This document shows, piece by piece, positions 35,118-42,834 of a stretch of 64,000 nucleotides of DNA. The DNA comes from a bacterium (lineage in GTDB: Bacteria; Zhuqueibacterota; Zhuqueibacteria; Oleimicrobiales; Geothermoviventaceae). Numbering within the stretch: the stretch's first letter is position 1; every line of letters starts with the position of its first letter. The translations under genes were made by a program, and so were the position numbers. The stretch is taken from NCBI GenBank assembly GCA_028275345.1, contig JAPWUV010000006.1, positions 62,001 through 126,000 of the forward strand. The letters run 5' to 3'. The notes beneath the pieces are model-generated. The model did not search any database. It was not told the DNA's origin and saw only the letters and a list, made by a program, of their open reading frames with translations.

Positions 35118-36020
35118 ATGGTCATGGAAGTCGCGACCGCGTCGCCAGAGATTGCCCTTACCATCCGTCGGATCAAGAATCTGCCGACCCTGCCCCAGGT
35201 GGTGGCTCAGCTGATGCAGGCGGTGAACAATCCCAATTCGTCCGCCTCCGACGTAGCCCGAATCATCTCCAATGACCAATCTTTGGTTTCGAAGATCCTT
35301 CGGATCGTGAACTCGGCCTTCTATGGCCTTCCCAAACGGGTCTCCACCATCACTCAGGCTACCGTGATCCTCGGCTTCAATACGGTGAGGAACCTGGCCC
35401 TGGGCGCCAGCGTGTTCGACGTCTTCCGACCTGGAGGAGCTTCTCTCGGCAACTGGGATCGATCCAAATTCTGGCAACACTCCATCGGCTGCGCCGTGGC
35501 GACCAAGCTGTTGGCCCGGGAAGTCCGGTATTCCAACCCAGAGGAAGCATTCGTCTCCGGGCTCCTTCATGACATCGGCAAGGTAGTCCTGGACCAGTAC
35601 CTCCCTGACCAGTTTGAGAGAGTGCTTCAGACCGTGGTCCAGGAGCACTGCTCCATCGCCGAAGCGGAGAGAATGGTGATCGGCGTCACGCACAGCGATA
35701 TCGGGCGTTGGCTGGCGGAGAACTGGAATCTGCCGGTCCAGCTCGCGGAAGCGATCGGGCTGCACCACGAGCCCGATCGAGCCAAGCAGGCCTCGCGGTT
35801 GGTAGGTCTGGTCCACCTCGCCGACTGTCTTGTGCGGATGGAGCAGATTGGATACCCGGGCGATGACATCGTCCCCGAGGTTCATCCGAGCGTGTGGGAC
35901 ACGCTGAGGCTATCCCCCGAGGCGATCGAACGCCTGCTCGCCAGCTTCTACACCGAGTTCGAGCGCTCGAGCGTGTTTCTTCAGCTCGCGAATGAGGAAC
36001 CCAAGACTCCGGTCGAGTGA
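35118..36020 (+). CDS. HDOD-domain signalling protein
   Basis: 300 residues. The HDOD domain spans about 15-215 with IKNLPTLPQVVAQLMQ, RIISNDQSLVSKILRIVNSAFYGLP, ATVILGFNTVRNLAL and VSGLLHDIGKVVLDQY, where the HD pair is intact. HDOD proteins act in bacterial signalling and often accompany histidine kinases; most are not shown to be phosphodiesterases. A second histidine-rich segment (AIGLHHEPDRA) fits. Its stop overlaps the GTG of the kinase gene downstream, so they should be made together. Confidence 0.87.
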   Translation: MVMEVATASPEIALTIRRIKNLPTLPQVVAQLMQAVNNPNSSASDVARIISNDQSLVSKILRIVNSAFYGLPKRVSTITQATVILGFNTVRNLALGASVFDVFRPGGASLGNWDRSKFWQHSIGCAVATKLLAREVRYSNPEEAFVSGLLHDIGKVVLDQYLPDQFERVLQTVVQEHCSIAEAERMVIGVTHSDIGRWLAENWNLPVQLAEAIGLHHEPDRAKQASRLVGLVHLADCLVRMEQIGYPGDDIVPEVHPSVWDTLRLSPEAIERLLASFYTEFERSSVFLQLANEEPKTPVE

Positions 36021-37831
36021 CTTCTAGGCTCTCGGAAATGAGCGACGAGGCCCACAAACGAACCGGGATGCCTCCCGATCTTCGTGATTCAGGAGCCCGC
36101 GCGGGGGCGGAGTTTTCTCCGCAGGGCCACATCCACGTCTTCGAGAAGCTCCGGCAGACTTACGACGCCACGCTCGAGCTTTTCACGGCGCCTGACGCTC
36201 AGCAGATCATTGAGGCGCTGGGTCGCATCCTTTCCTCGCTATTTCCTACGGCGGGATGCGCCCTACTGTCCCGAGATCCCACCAGCGGGCTTCTCTACGC
36301 GAGCCAAGCGGTCGGGCTAAGTCCGGTCTACGAGAGGATCCTCCGTGACCCCGATGGGCTCCAAATCGGAGAGTGGGCGATCAGCGAGGGAAGGATCACC
36401 GTCCTACCGATCGATCCCACTCCGAATGGCAGGCCCTGCAGCAGCGTCTGGGTGCCGCTGACCGCCAGGGGTGTGGCGTTCGGGCTCCTTTTCATTGTCC
36501 TGGAGTTGGCCCCCGAGACCATCACCGGGATGGAATACAGCCTGCTCCAGATGGTGGCTACTCAAGCCGCTTTGGCATTGGAGAGTCGCCGCCTCTTGGA
36601 CAACACCGAGCTGCAAACCCAGGCCATTGGCAACATCAAGGCCTATCTGGAATCCGTCCTCGAAAGCATGCCGAGCGGCCTCGTGGCCACCGACCTGGAG
36701 GGCCGGATCCATCTTCTGAATCGCACCGCAGGCTGGATGCTTTCGCTAGACCCGGAGGAGGCCATCGGATCTCTAGTGGAGGAAGTGCTGCGCCCGGACA
36801 TCGCGCACGTTTTCCTCAAAGCCGTGGAGGCCGCCAACGAGCAACGCCAGCCAGAAAGTGCGGAAATCGAGCTTAGCCCCCAAGAGGTGAAGCTCCCCGT
36901 TCGCGTCTCGCCCAGTCTCTTCCGCGACGGGGAGGGCAAAGTCATCGGGATCGTCTTCGTGCTCATCGATGTGCGGGAGGAAAGGGAACTCAGCGAACTT
37001 CGCCGGCTGGACACCCTCAAGGATCAGTTCATCTCGGCCGTTTCGCATGAGTTGCGGACGCCGATCACGGCCATCCGCTCGTTCGCCGAGATCCTGCTGA
37101 CCTTTGACGACCCGGAGCACCGACGCGAATTCTTGGAGATCATCATCCGCGAAAGCGATCGCCTCGCCCGTCTGGTGAACGACATCCTCGATCTCTCCAA
37201 GATCGAATCTGGCAACATGCGCTTCGAGATCGATGACTTCGACCTCCGCGAAGCTATCTTCTCGGCCATCGATTCGCTGCGGCCCTTGGCCACCGAGAAA
37301 TCCCTCACTGTGGAGGTGGAGAATTCTGAACTCCCGCTGATTGTGCGCGCCGATAGGGAGCGCCTGATCCAGGTCCTGGTCAATCTCGTGGGCAATGCCA
37401 TCAAATTCACGCCGGAGGGCGGGAAGATCACCATCGGCTACGAGACCATGCCGGGGCGTCGAAGAACGGATCCGGGGGATTTCGCCAAGGTCTGGGTCCG
37501 CGACACGGGGGTCGGCATCCCGAAGCGCTTCCTCCCCCTCATTTTCGACCGGTTCCAGCAGGTGGTGGAGGGCAAAGGTCTCACCAACCGCCCCAAGGGG
37601 ACGGGACTGGGCCTTCCCATCTCGAAAGAGATCATCAAGCACCTGGGCGGCAACATGTGGGTGGAAAGCGAAGAAGGGAAAGGGAGCACCTTTTACTTCA
37701 CGGTGCCGTTGGCCAGCCGGGTCCACGAAGTGCGCAGACTCGCCGCCGTCCAGACCAACTCAGCCGAAGAGCCCTCGGGAATCCAGGCTGTGGAGCAAGC
37801 TCAAGAAAGTGGCGACTGGGAAAGGCCGTAA
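36017..37831 (+). CDS. Soluble GAF-PAS histidine kinase
   Basis: 604 residues without membrane segments. A GAF domain lies at about 45-195 and a PAS domain at about 205-325 (LESMPSGLVATDLEGRIHLLN). HisKA has H344 in SAVSHELRTPITAI. HATPase_c has N-box NLVGNAIKFTPEGG, G1 DTGVGIP and G2 GTGLGLPIS. It is a cytoplasmic sensor likely feeding the receivers encoded upstream via Hpt. The GTG at 36017 overlaps the HDOD stop (GTGA); an ATG at 36038 is an alternative. The C-terminal 35 residues are low complexity. Confidence 0.9.
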   Translation: MTSRLSEMSDEAHKRTGMPPDLRDSGARAGAEFSPQGHIHVFEKLRQTYDATLELFTAPDAQQIIEALGRILSSLFPTAGCALLSRDPTSGLLYASQAVGLSPVYERILRDPDGLQIGEWAISEGRITVLPIDPTPNGRPCSSVWVPLTARGVAFGLLFIVLELAPETITGMEYSLLQMVATQAALALESRRLLDNTELQTQAIGNIKAYLESVLESMPSGLVATDLEGRIHLLNRTAGWMLSLDPEEAIGSLVEEVLRPDIAHVFLKAVEAANEQRQPESAEIELSPQEVKLPVRVSPSLFRDGEGKVIGIVFVLIDVREERELSELRRLDTLKDQFISAVSHELRTPITAIRSFAEILLTFDDPEHRREFLEIIIRESDRLARLVNDILDLSKIESGNMRFEIDDFDLREAIFSAIDSLRPLATEKSLTVEVENSELPLIVRADRERLIQVLVNLVGNAIKFTPEGGKITIGYETMPGRRRTDPGDFAKVWVRDTGVGIPKRFLPLIFDRFQQVVEGKGLTNRPKGTGLGLPISKEIIKHLGGNMWVESEEGKGSTFYFTVPLASRVHEVRRLAAVQTNSAEEPSGIQAVEQAQESGDWERP

Positions 37832-37851
37832 TCTTCCGGACGTTTCGGGCG

Positions 37852-38397
37852 ATGAGAGCGGAGGCGACGGCCACGAAAGGCAAAGCTACAAAGGCGGAGA
37901 TCGCGATCGTCTTGATGGCCCTCGCGCTCGTTGGCGCAGCTCTCTCTGCGCGCGAAAGCCATCGCCGAGCCAGAGAGAAGCAGGCCATCCTCGAAGCAAA
38001 CCTATCCGCCCTCCGGCAGGCGCTCGAGGCGTACCGGCGGGACCATGGTTTTTATCCCTGCTCCGAGCTCGATGCCAATCGGAAGGGCGACCCCGCCATC
38101 TTTCGGCGACAGCTTACCTGGTACACTGACCCGGCAGGGAACGTTTCTGCCTCCCGCGATAGCGTATTTCGGCTCGGTCCCTATCTCCCCGCCTTTCCCC
38201 CGAACCCCTACTGGGGTTCCCGCGGAGGACTCTCCTCCGTGGAAGTGCGGATCGATACCTCGCCTGAGTTGAACCCTCCTCTCCGCCAGGGCACGAGCGC
38301 CGCGTGGTACTACAACCCGCGGCGCGGGGAAATCAGACCCTTCCCGCGCGGCATTTCCTCCCGCACCCTCGGTCTCCTGGCGCAGTCCGGGAACTGA
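37852..38397 (+). CDS. Pilin-like (GspG-type) membrane-anchored protein
   Basis: 181 residues. A short basic N-terminus is followed by one hydrophobic helix (AEIAIVLMALALVGAALSAR). It continues into a long amphipathic helix (EANLSALRQALEAYRRDHGFYP), then a beta-rich C-terminal part, the overall plan of type II pseudopilins such as GspG. The usual G|FTLIE processing site is not canonical: the best match is GK|ATKAE, with Lys at -1, so it may be an unprocessed relative. The YRRDHGFYPCSEL segment is close to GspG-type text. It follows the kinase gene by 20 bp. No secretion or pilus machinery is in the window. Confidence 0.6.
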   Translation: MRAEATATKGKATKAEIAIVLMALALVGAALSARESHRRAREKQAILEANLSALRQALEAYRRDHGFYPCSELDANRKGDPAIFRRQLTWYTDPAGNVSASRDSVFRLGPYLPAFPPNPYWGSRGGLSSVEVRIDTSPELNPPLRQGTSAAWYYNPRRGEIRPFPRGISSRTLGLLAQSGN

Positions 38398-38475
38398 GTA
38401 GGACCGATCCGAACCGTCGACCCACATCGAGTCCGAGTGGGGGGCTCCACCAAGCCTGCCCCAGGCGGTTGCAGC

Positions 38476-38504
38476 TTGTCCAGGTGGGGGATTTTTCGTA
38501 TCAT
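38476..38504 (+). promoter_or_regulatory. Sigma-70-type promoter of the epimerase operon
   Basis: TTGTCC (38476-38481) and TATCAT (38499-38504) are separated by 17 bp, about 50 bp before the ATG at 38553. It gives the epimerase to CutA run its own start. Confidence 0.5.
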
Positions 38505-38552
38505 GTAGTGGGCAAGACTTATCGAGATGAGACGCGCGAGCAGGCCGAAAAG

Positions 38553-39533
38553 ATGAAGGCGCTTGTCACAGGTGCCAACGGATTCATCGGCAGCTATTTG
38601 GCGGAATGCCTGGTGAGGGAGGGCTGGGACGTCCGCTGCCTCGTGCGGAGGACCAGTAATCTCCGCTGGATTCAGTCTCTCCCGACTGAGCGGGTGTACG
38701 GTGAGGTCACCCAGCCGGACTCCTTGCGAGCGGCCGTGGACGGGGTGCAGGTGGTGTTCCACCTGGCCGGACTCACCAAGGCCCGAAGGCGGCAGGACTA
38801 CTTCGCGGTGAACGCTGAGGGCACGGCCCACCTCCTCCGCGCCTGCGCGGAAAGCGGGGACAGCCTGGAGCGATTCGTCCTCGTGAGTAGCCAGGCTGCG
38901 GCGGGTCCGAGCGACGGACCCACCCCGCGCAAGGAAGAGGATCCACCTCGTCCGCTCACTACCTACGGTCTGAGCAAGCTCCGGGCCGAGCAGATTGCGC
39001 GGGAATACGCCGACCGGCTTCCGATCACCATCGTTCGCCCGTCCGCGGTCTACGGGCCCCGGGACCGGGATCTCCTTGTGCTCTACCGCTACGCAGTCCG
39101 GGGCTGGAAACCGCTTCTGGGCCGGGCCCCGAGGCTGATCAGCCTCGTCCATGTGTCAGATCTGGTGCGGGGAATCGTACGTGCCGCCACAAGCGAGCGG
39201 GCAGTAGGGCAAACCTATTTCATCGCCAATCCGCGGCCGACCGAGTGGGGGGAATTCGCAGACGCGGTAGCACGAGCCGTGGGACGGAGGGCTCGCGCCT
39301 TGGTTCTGCCCACATGGGCCCTCTACCCGGCGGCCTGGGTCTCGGAACTTGCTGCCTGGTTCGCAGGCAGACCCGCTACGCTCAACCGGGAAAAAATCCG
39401 CGAGATCCGCGAGCGCTACTGGGTTTGCTCCGTGGACAAGGCGCGCGAAGAGCTCGGGTTCGAAGCCGAGGTCTCGATCGAAGATGGGGTCAGAGAGACG
39501 ATCCTGTGGTGCCTGGAACAGGGGTGGCTATGA
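38553..39533 (+). CDS. NAD-dependent epimerase/dehydratase-family protein
   Basis: 326 residues of the extended short-chain dehydrogenase family. The Rossmann motif is GANGFIG (7-13), the LVSSQAAAG segment supplies the catalytic Ser region, and YGLSK is the Tyr-Lys pair. RPSAVYGPRD is typical of nucleotide-sugar epimerases and related dehydratases. The substrate could be a nucleotide sugar, a flavonoid-like or a sterol-like compound; nothing here decides. The ATG at 38553 begins directly at the Rossmann fold, and the promoter at 38476 supports it. The stop overlaps the next gene by ATGA. Confidence 0.83.
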   Translation: MKALVTGANGFIGSYLAECLVREGWDVRCLVRRTSNLRWIQSLPTERVYGEVTQPDSLRAAVDGVQVVFHLAGLTKARRRQDYFAVNAEGTAHLLRACAESGDSLERFVLVSSQAAAGPSDGPTPRKEEDPPRPLTTYGLSKLRAEQIAREYADRLPITIVRPSAVYGPRDRDLLVLYRYAVRGWKPLLGRAPRLISLVHVSDLVRGIVRAATSERAVGQTYFIANPRPTEWGEFADAVARAVGRRARALVLPTWALYPAAWVSELAAWFAGRPATLNREKIREIRERYWVCSVDKAREELGFEAEVSIEDGVRETILWCLEQGWL

Positions 39534-40099
39534 GCCCGGAGGCAGGGACAGATCGGAGTCAGCCTCGCTTCCTGGTGGACATCATGCTCGGCAGATTGGC
39601 GAAGTGGCTCCGGATCCTGGGATACGACACCGTGTACGAGCATCTCACCGACCAGCTGGTCCTGGAAAGGATCCGTCAGGAGGACCGGATCCTCCTGAGC
39701 CGGGACCGGGAGCTTGTAGCCTTGGCTGGCGAAGGACGCGCCTACTTCGTACGGAACCAGCGCCCCCTCCGCCAGGTGGCCGAAGTCATCCGAGCCTTCC
39801 GGCTGGACCCCGAGCGCTACTTCTTCACCCGCTGCAGCCTTTGCAATGCCCCGGTCGAAAAGGTTGACAAGGATCGGGTTGGAGCGGAAGTCCCAGCCTA
39901 CGTGCTGCAGAGCCAGGAGGATTTCTGGCGCTGCCCAAGTTGCGGTCAGATCTACTGGCGCGGGAGCCATTTCGAGCGGGCCAAAGCGTGGCTTCACCGC
40001 GCGCTCACGGATCGGGGCGACTGGCCTGAGGAAATCCCCCCTGGACGGGGGGACGGAACCGCTTCCCTGCGCGGAGACCAGCGTTCCAATGCAACCTGA
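39530..40099 (+). CDS. Mut7-C RNase-domain protein
   Basis: 189 residues of the Mut7-C (DUF82) family. The PIN-like core reads FLVDIMLGRLAKWLRILGYDT with conserved acidic residues, then ILLSRDREL. A zinc-ribbon-like end follows, with CSLCNAPVEK and CPSCGQIYWRGSHFERA (two CxxC pairs). Such proteins are predicted RNases, seen widely in thermophiles and in the C-terminus of animal Mut-7. The ATG overlaps the epimerase stop and its own end overlaps the small gene at 40089 by 11 bp, so the three are co-translated. The last 20 residues are low complexity. Confidence 0.85.
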   Translation: MSPEAGTDRSQPRFLVDIMLGRLAKWLRILGYDTVYEHLTDQLVLERIRQEDRILLSRDRELVALAGEGRAYFVRNQRPLRQVAEVIRAFRLDPERYFFTRCSLCNAPVEKVDKDRVGAEVPAYVLQSQEDFWRCPSCGQIYWRGSHFERAKAWLHRALTDRGDWPEEIPPGRGDGTASLRGDQRSNAT

Positions 40100-40334
40100 C
40101 CCTGACGAAATCCGCGACGAGCTGCGCAAACGGAGATGGCTGCGCTTCCTCGTGGACCTGACCCTCACCATCATCCGCGAGCAAGAGGGACTCACAGTGG
40201 CTGAGGCGGTCCAGATGGTGGGACAGCTCCGGCGGACAGCTACGGCCATGTTCCCGGATTCGGGAGAAGCTTTCGACCTGATCTACAAGCCCCGATTGGA
40301 ACGAGCCATTCGGCACCGCTTCGAAACCAATTGA
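40089..40334 (+). CDS. Small conserved protein of unknown function
   Basis: 81 residues, helical, charged, no signal peptide. It begins PDEIRDELRKRRWLRFLVDLTL, runs through a second helix with VAEAVQMVGQLRRTA, and ends FDLIYKPRLERAIRHRF. Similar small proteins of this type appear in other genomes as uncharacterised. It overlaps the Mut7-C gene by 11 bp and is 9 bp before the next gene, which makes it likely real. It may act as a small partner or regulator in this operon, but no function can be named. Confidence 0.65.
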   Translation: MQPDPDEIRDELRKRRWLRFLVDLTLTIIREQEGLTVAEAVQMVGQLRRTATAMFPDSGEAFDLIYKPRLERAIRHRFETN

Positions 40335-40343
40335 GGGCCGCTG

Positions 40344-41225
40344 ATGCGTTTCGGCGTGCACGGATGGGTGGGGATAGGTCTCCTCGCGTTGTCCGAAGTC
40401 CTGATGTTCCGCCGCATCTGGTTCTTCGCGGTGTACTTCACCCCTTTGGCCTGGACCGCCTACATCCTCCTCCTCGATGCTTGGCTCCAAAGGCGACACG
40501 GATACTCGTGGATCGGACGTCACCCACTCCGCTTCGCCGCGATGCTACTTTTCTCCGTCGCCGTCTGGGCGGTGTTCGAGGTGTACAATCTCCGGATCCG
40601 CAATTGGTACTACGTCGGACTACCCCGGAATCTCACCCTGCGCCTGATCGGTTACGCCTGGGCTTTCGCTACCATTTTCCCGGGCATCCTCTTCACGAGC
40701 GAGCTCCTCGACAGCTACAACCTCTTCTCGCGCTGGCGGGTAGGCCCGCAGCGCATCAGCGAGCGCACTTTGCTAATCTGGTTTGGTGTGGGACTCCTGT
40801 GCACGATTGGCCCCCTGCTTGTCCCTCCTGAGATCGCCCATTACCTGATCGCCCCGGTGTGGGTGGGATATGTATTCCTGTTGGATCCCGTACTCGGTTT
40901 GGCCGGAGGCGAGTCGCTTTTCGTCCGGCTCCGACGAGGAGATGTCAGCAAACTCCTCTCCCTCTTCGCCTCTGGTCTCATTTGCGGCATCCTCTGGGAA
41001 TTCTGGAACTATTGGGCCCAGGCGAAGTGGGTCTACGCCGTCCCGTACCTTCAGAAGCCGAAGTTGTTCGAGATGCCCCTCGCCGGGTTCCTGGGTTTCA
41101 TGCCGTTCGCAGTGGAAGTGTATTGCTTCTGGAACTTCTTGTCATATCTGGCCGGATGGGGACCTTCGGTCGGAGCAGAAGAGGGAGGGCGAACGTCCGG
41201 ATCCCGGCATATGGGAGGTGGCTAA
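40344..41225 (+). CDS. Polytopic membrane protein of unknown function
   Basis: 293 residues with about seven hydrophobic segments (for example IGLLALSEVLMF, IWFFAVYFTPLAWTAYILLL, AAMLLFSVAVWAVFEVYNL, LLIWFGVGLLCTIGPLLV, LIAPVWVGYVFLLDPVLGL, SGLICGILWEFWNYWA, LAGFLGFMPFAVEVYCFWNFL). Aromatic-rich motifs such as WEFWNYWAQAKWVYAVPY are strongly patterned and suggest a conserved family. I cannot name it. It resembles uncharacterised proteins annotated only as integral membrane. The start is close behind the 81-residue gene, and the stop is 4 bp before cutA. Confidence 0.7.
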   Translation: MRFGVHGWVGIGLLALSEVLMFRRIWFFAVYFTPLAWTAYILLLDAWLQRRHGYSWIGRHPLRFAAMLLFSVAVWAVFEVYNLRIRNWYYVGLPRNLTLRLIGYAWAFATIFPGILFTSELLDSYNLFSRWRVGPQRISERTLLIWFGVGLLCTIGPLLVPPEIAHYLIAPVWVGYVFLLDPVLGLAGGESLFVRLRRGDVSKLLSLFASGLICGILWEFWNYWAQAKWVYAVPYLQKPKLFEMPLAGFLGFMPFAVEVYCFWNFLSYLAGWGPSVGAEEGGRTSGSRHMGGG

Positions 41226-41229
41226 GGCG

Positions 41230-41568
41230 ATGCAGTGGGAAGAACTGGTTGTTGTGTTGGTGACAGTATCCGCTAGCGCGGAGGGGGAAAACATCGCTCG
41301 CCGGCTTGTGGAGGAGAGGCTGGCCGCCTGCGTCAACTTGATCCCGAATCTGGGCTCCTATTTCCGATGGCAAGAGAAGCTCACGGAGGAGAACGAAGGC
41401 CTTCTCGTCATCAAGACGCGCAGGAGTCTCCTCGATGCGTTGATCGGGCGCATCAAAGAGCTGCACTCCTACGAGGTGCCGGAAATCCTCGCATTGCCCA
41501 TCGTCGGCGGTTCCGAGGACTACTTGCGCTGGGTCATGGAGGAGACGCCCGCCAGGCTCGGCCGGTGA
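41230..41568 (+). CDS. cutA: CutA-type divalent-ion tolerance protein
   Basis: 112 residues with the CutA1 pattern: VLVTVSASAEGENIARRLVEERLAACVNLIP, YFRWQEKLTEENEGLLVIKTR, LHSYEVPEILALPI and SEDYLRWVMEET. The family forms very stable trimers with a ferredoxin-like fold. It was first linked to copper tolerance, and its true role is still debated. The ATG at 41230 follows the membrane protein stop by 4 bp, so it ends the epimerase-led operon. It faces the HIT gene, with 75 bp between the two stops. Confidence 0.92.
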   Translation: MQWEELVVVLVTVSASAEGENIARRLVEERLAACVNLIPNLGSYFRWQEKLTEENEGLLVIKTRRSLLDALIGRIKELHSYEVPEILALPIVGGSEDYLRWVMEETPARLGR

Positions 41569-41643
41569 AATCGCTCCCCCAGGAGAGGAACGATCCTCGG
41601 AGCGCCCTGCGAGGGAGGGTCTTCCTTGCGGGCCCCAAGGGGA

Positions 41644-41988
41644 TCAGCCCGGCGGCCAGGTCATCCTTCGGCCGCCGAGAAGATGCAGATGCAGGTGATA
41701 GATCTCCTGGCCGCTATCCTCGTTGCAGTTGATGACCAACCGATATCCCGAATCGGCCACTCCTTCGATCTCGGCCACCTTGCGGGCCACCAGGATCATT
41801 TCGCCCAGGATACCCACATCCCCCGGCGTGATCTGGTTGGTGGAAGGGATGTGCTTCCGTGGCAGGATGAGGACGTGAACGGGAGCTTGGGGATTGATGT
41901 CGCGAAAGGCCACGATCTGTTCGTCCTCGTAGACGAACTCTGCCGGCATCTCCCCACGCAGGATGTTGCAGAAGACGCATTCCAGCAT
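41644..41988 (-). CDS. HIT-family (HINT-type) nucleotide hydrolase
   Basis: 114 residues of the histidine-triad family. The zinc-type N-terminus is MLECVFCNILRGEMPA, followed by DINPQAPVHVLILPRKHI and the catalytic triad H98, H100, H102 in YHLHLHLLGGRRM. Members hydrolyse phosphoramidates such as AMP-lysine or adenylates. It is the last gene of the long leftward cluster that begins with the DUF92-type gene at 52.6 kb, 36 bp after rsmE. Confidence 0.93.
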   Translation of the reverse strand: MLECVFCNILRGEMPAEFVYEDEQIVAFRDINPQAPVHVLILPRKHIPSTNQITPGDVGILGEMILVARKVAEIEGVADSGYRLVINCNEDSGQEIYHLHLHLLGGRRMTWPPG

Positions 41989-42024
41989 CGCTTCCCTCCT
42001 CGCCTCTCGCGGAGTACCCTTTCG

Positions 42025-42777
42025 TTACCGGCCTTCCTTCGCGGGGATCATGTTAAGCAAGAGCGAGCACAAAAGCAATGCCGCGGTTTCGGTGCGCAGG
42101 CGTCGGGGACCCAAACTGACGCCGACAAACCCGCGACTTTGCGCCAGCTGCACCTCCTCCGCCGCGAATCCCCCTTCCGGTCCCACCAGCGCGACGAGTT
42201 CAAGCGGCGGCACCAGCCGCGCGTTGCAGATCCAGTGACCGACGAACATCTCCGCCTCGGGAATGGCCGCCAGTCTCGGCCCCGACGGGGGGAGCTGCTC
42301 AAGCCATTCCGCAAGCGGCATCGGGGCATCCACCTCGGGCAGGACACTGCGTTGGCACTGCTTCATGGCCGCGATCGCCAATCGGCGCCATCGCCCCGCC
42401 TTCGCTTCGCCATCTCGGGATCGAGCGTACTTCGTGAGCAAAGGGCTGATGCGGATAACTCCGAGTTCCGTAGCTTTTTCCACCAGCCAGTCGAAGCGCT
42501 GGGACCGAATCATCCCCACACCAAGCCACAGGCGCAGATAGCTCTCGCCATAGTCTTCCATCCAATCGCTGAATTCCAGAATCGCGCTTTCTTTGCGGAT
42601 GGCCTTCACCCGCCCCACGGCCATTAGCCCTCGGCCGTTCGTGACCGCCACCGGATCCCCCACCCGGTGGCGTGCGACTCGGCAGAGATGATGGAATTCC
42701 TCTCCGGCCAACACAAGATCCCTCTGTCCGGCACGGAGCTCAGTCGCGTAGTACACATCATGGCCGCTGAGCCTCAT
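42025..42777 (-). CDS. rsmE: 16S rRNA (uracil-1498-N3)-methyltransferase
   Basis: 250 residues of the SPOUT methyltransferase RsmE. An N-terminal PUA-like domain (EFHHLCRVARHRVGDPVAV) is followed by EKATELGV with a basic region (RWRRLAIAAMKQCQRS). The C-terminal knot is LVGPEGGFAAEEVQLAQ and VSLGPRRLRTETAALL, the SAM site. It methylates N3 of U1498 in 16S rRNA. The frame can begin at a TTG at 42792, but the ATG at 42777 has GGTGGA just upstream and is preferred. It lies 42 bp after a BamA-like gene. Confidence 0.93.
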   Translation of the reverse strand: MRLSGHDVYYATELRAGQRDLVLAGEEFHHLCRVARHRVGDPVAVTNGRGLMAVGRVKAIRKESAILEFSDWMEDYGESYLRLWLGVGMIRSQRFDWLVEKATELGVIRISPLLTKYARSRDGEAKAGRWRRLAIAAMKQCQRSVLPEVDAPMPLAEWLEQLPPSGPRLAAIPEAEMFVGHWICNARLVPPLELVALVGPEGGFAAEEVQLAQSRGFVGVSLGPRRLRTETAALLLCSLLLNMIPAKEGR

Positions 42778-42834
42778 CTTTTCCACCGCCAACCCTCTGC
42801 TCGATCCGAACGCGCCCCGACCTCTTTTCCGCAG

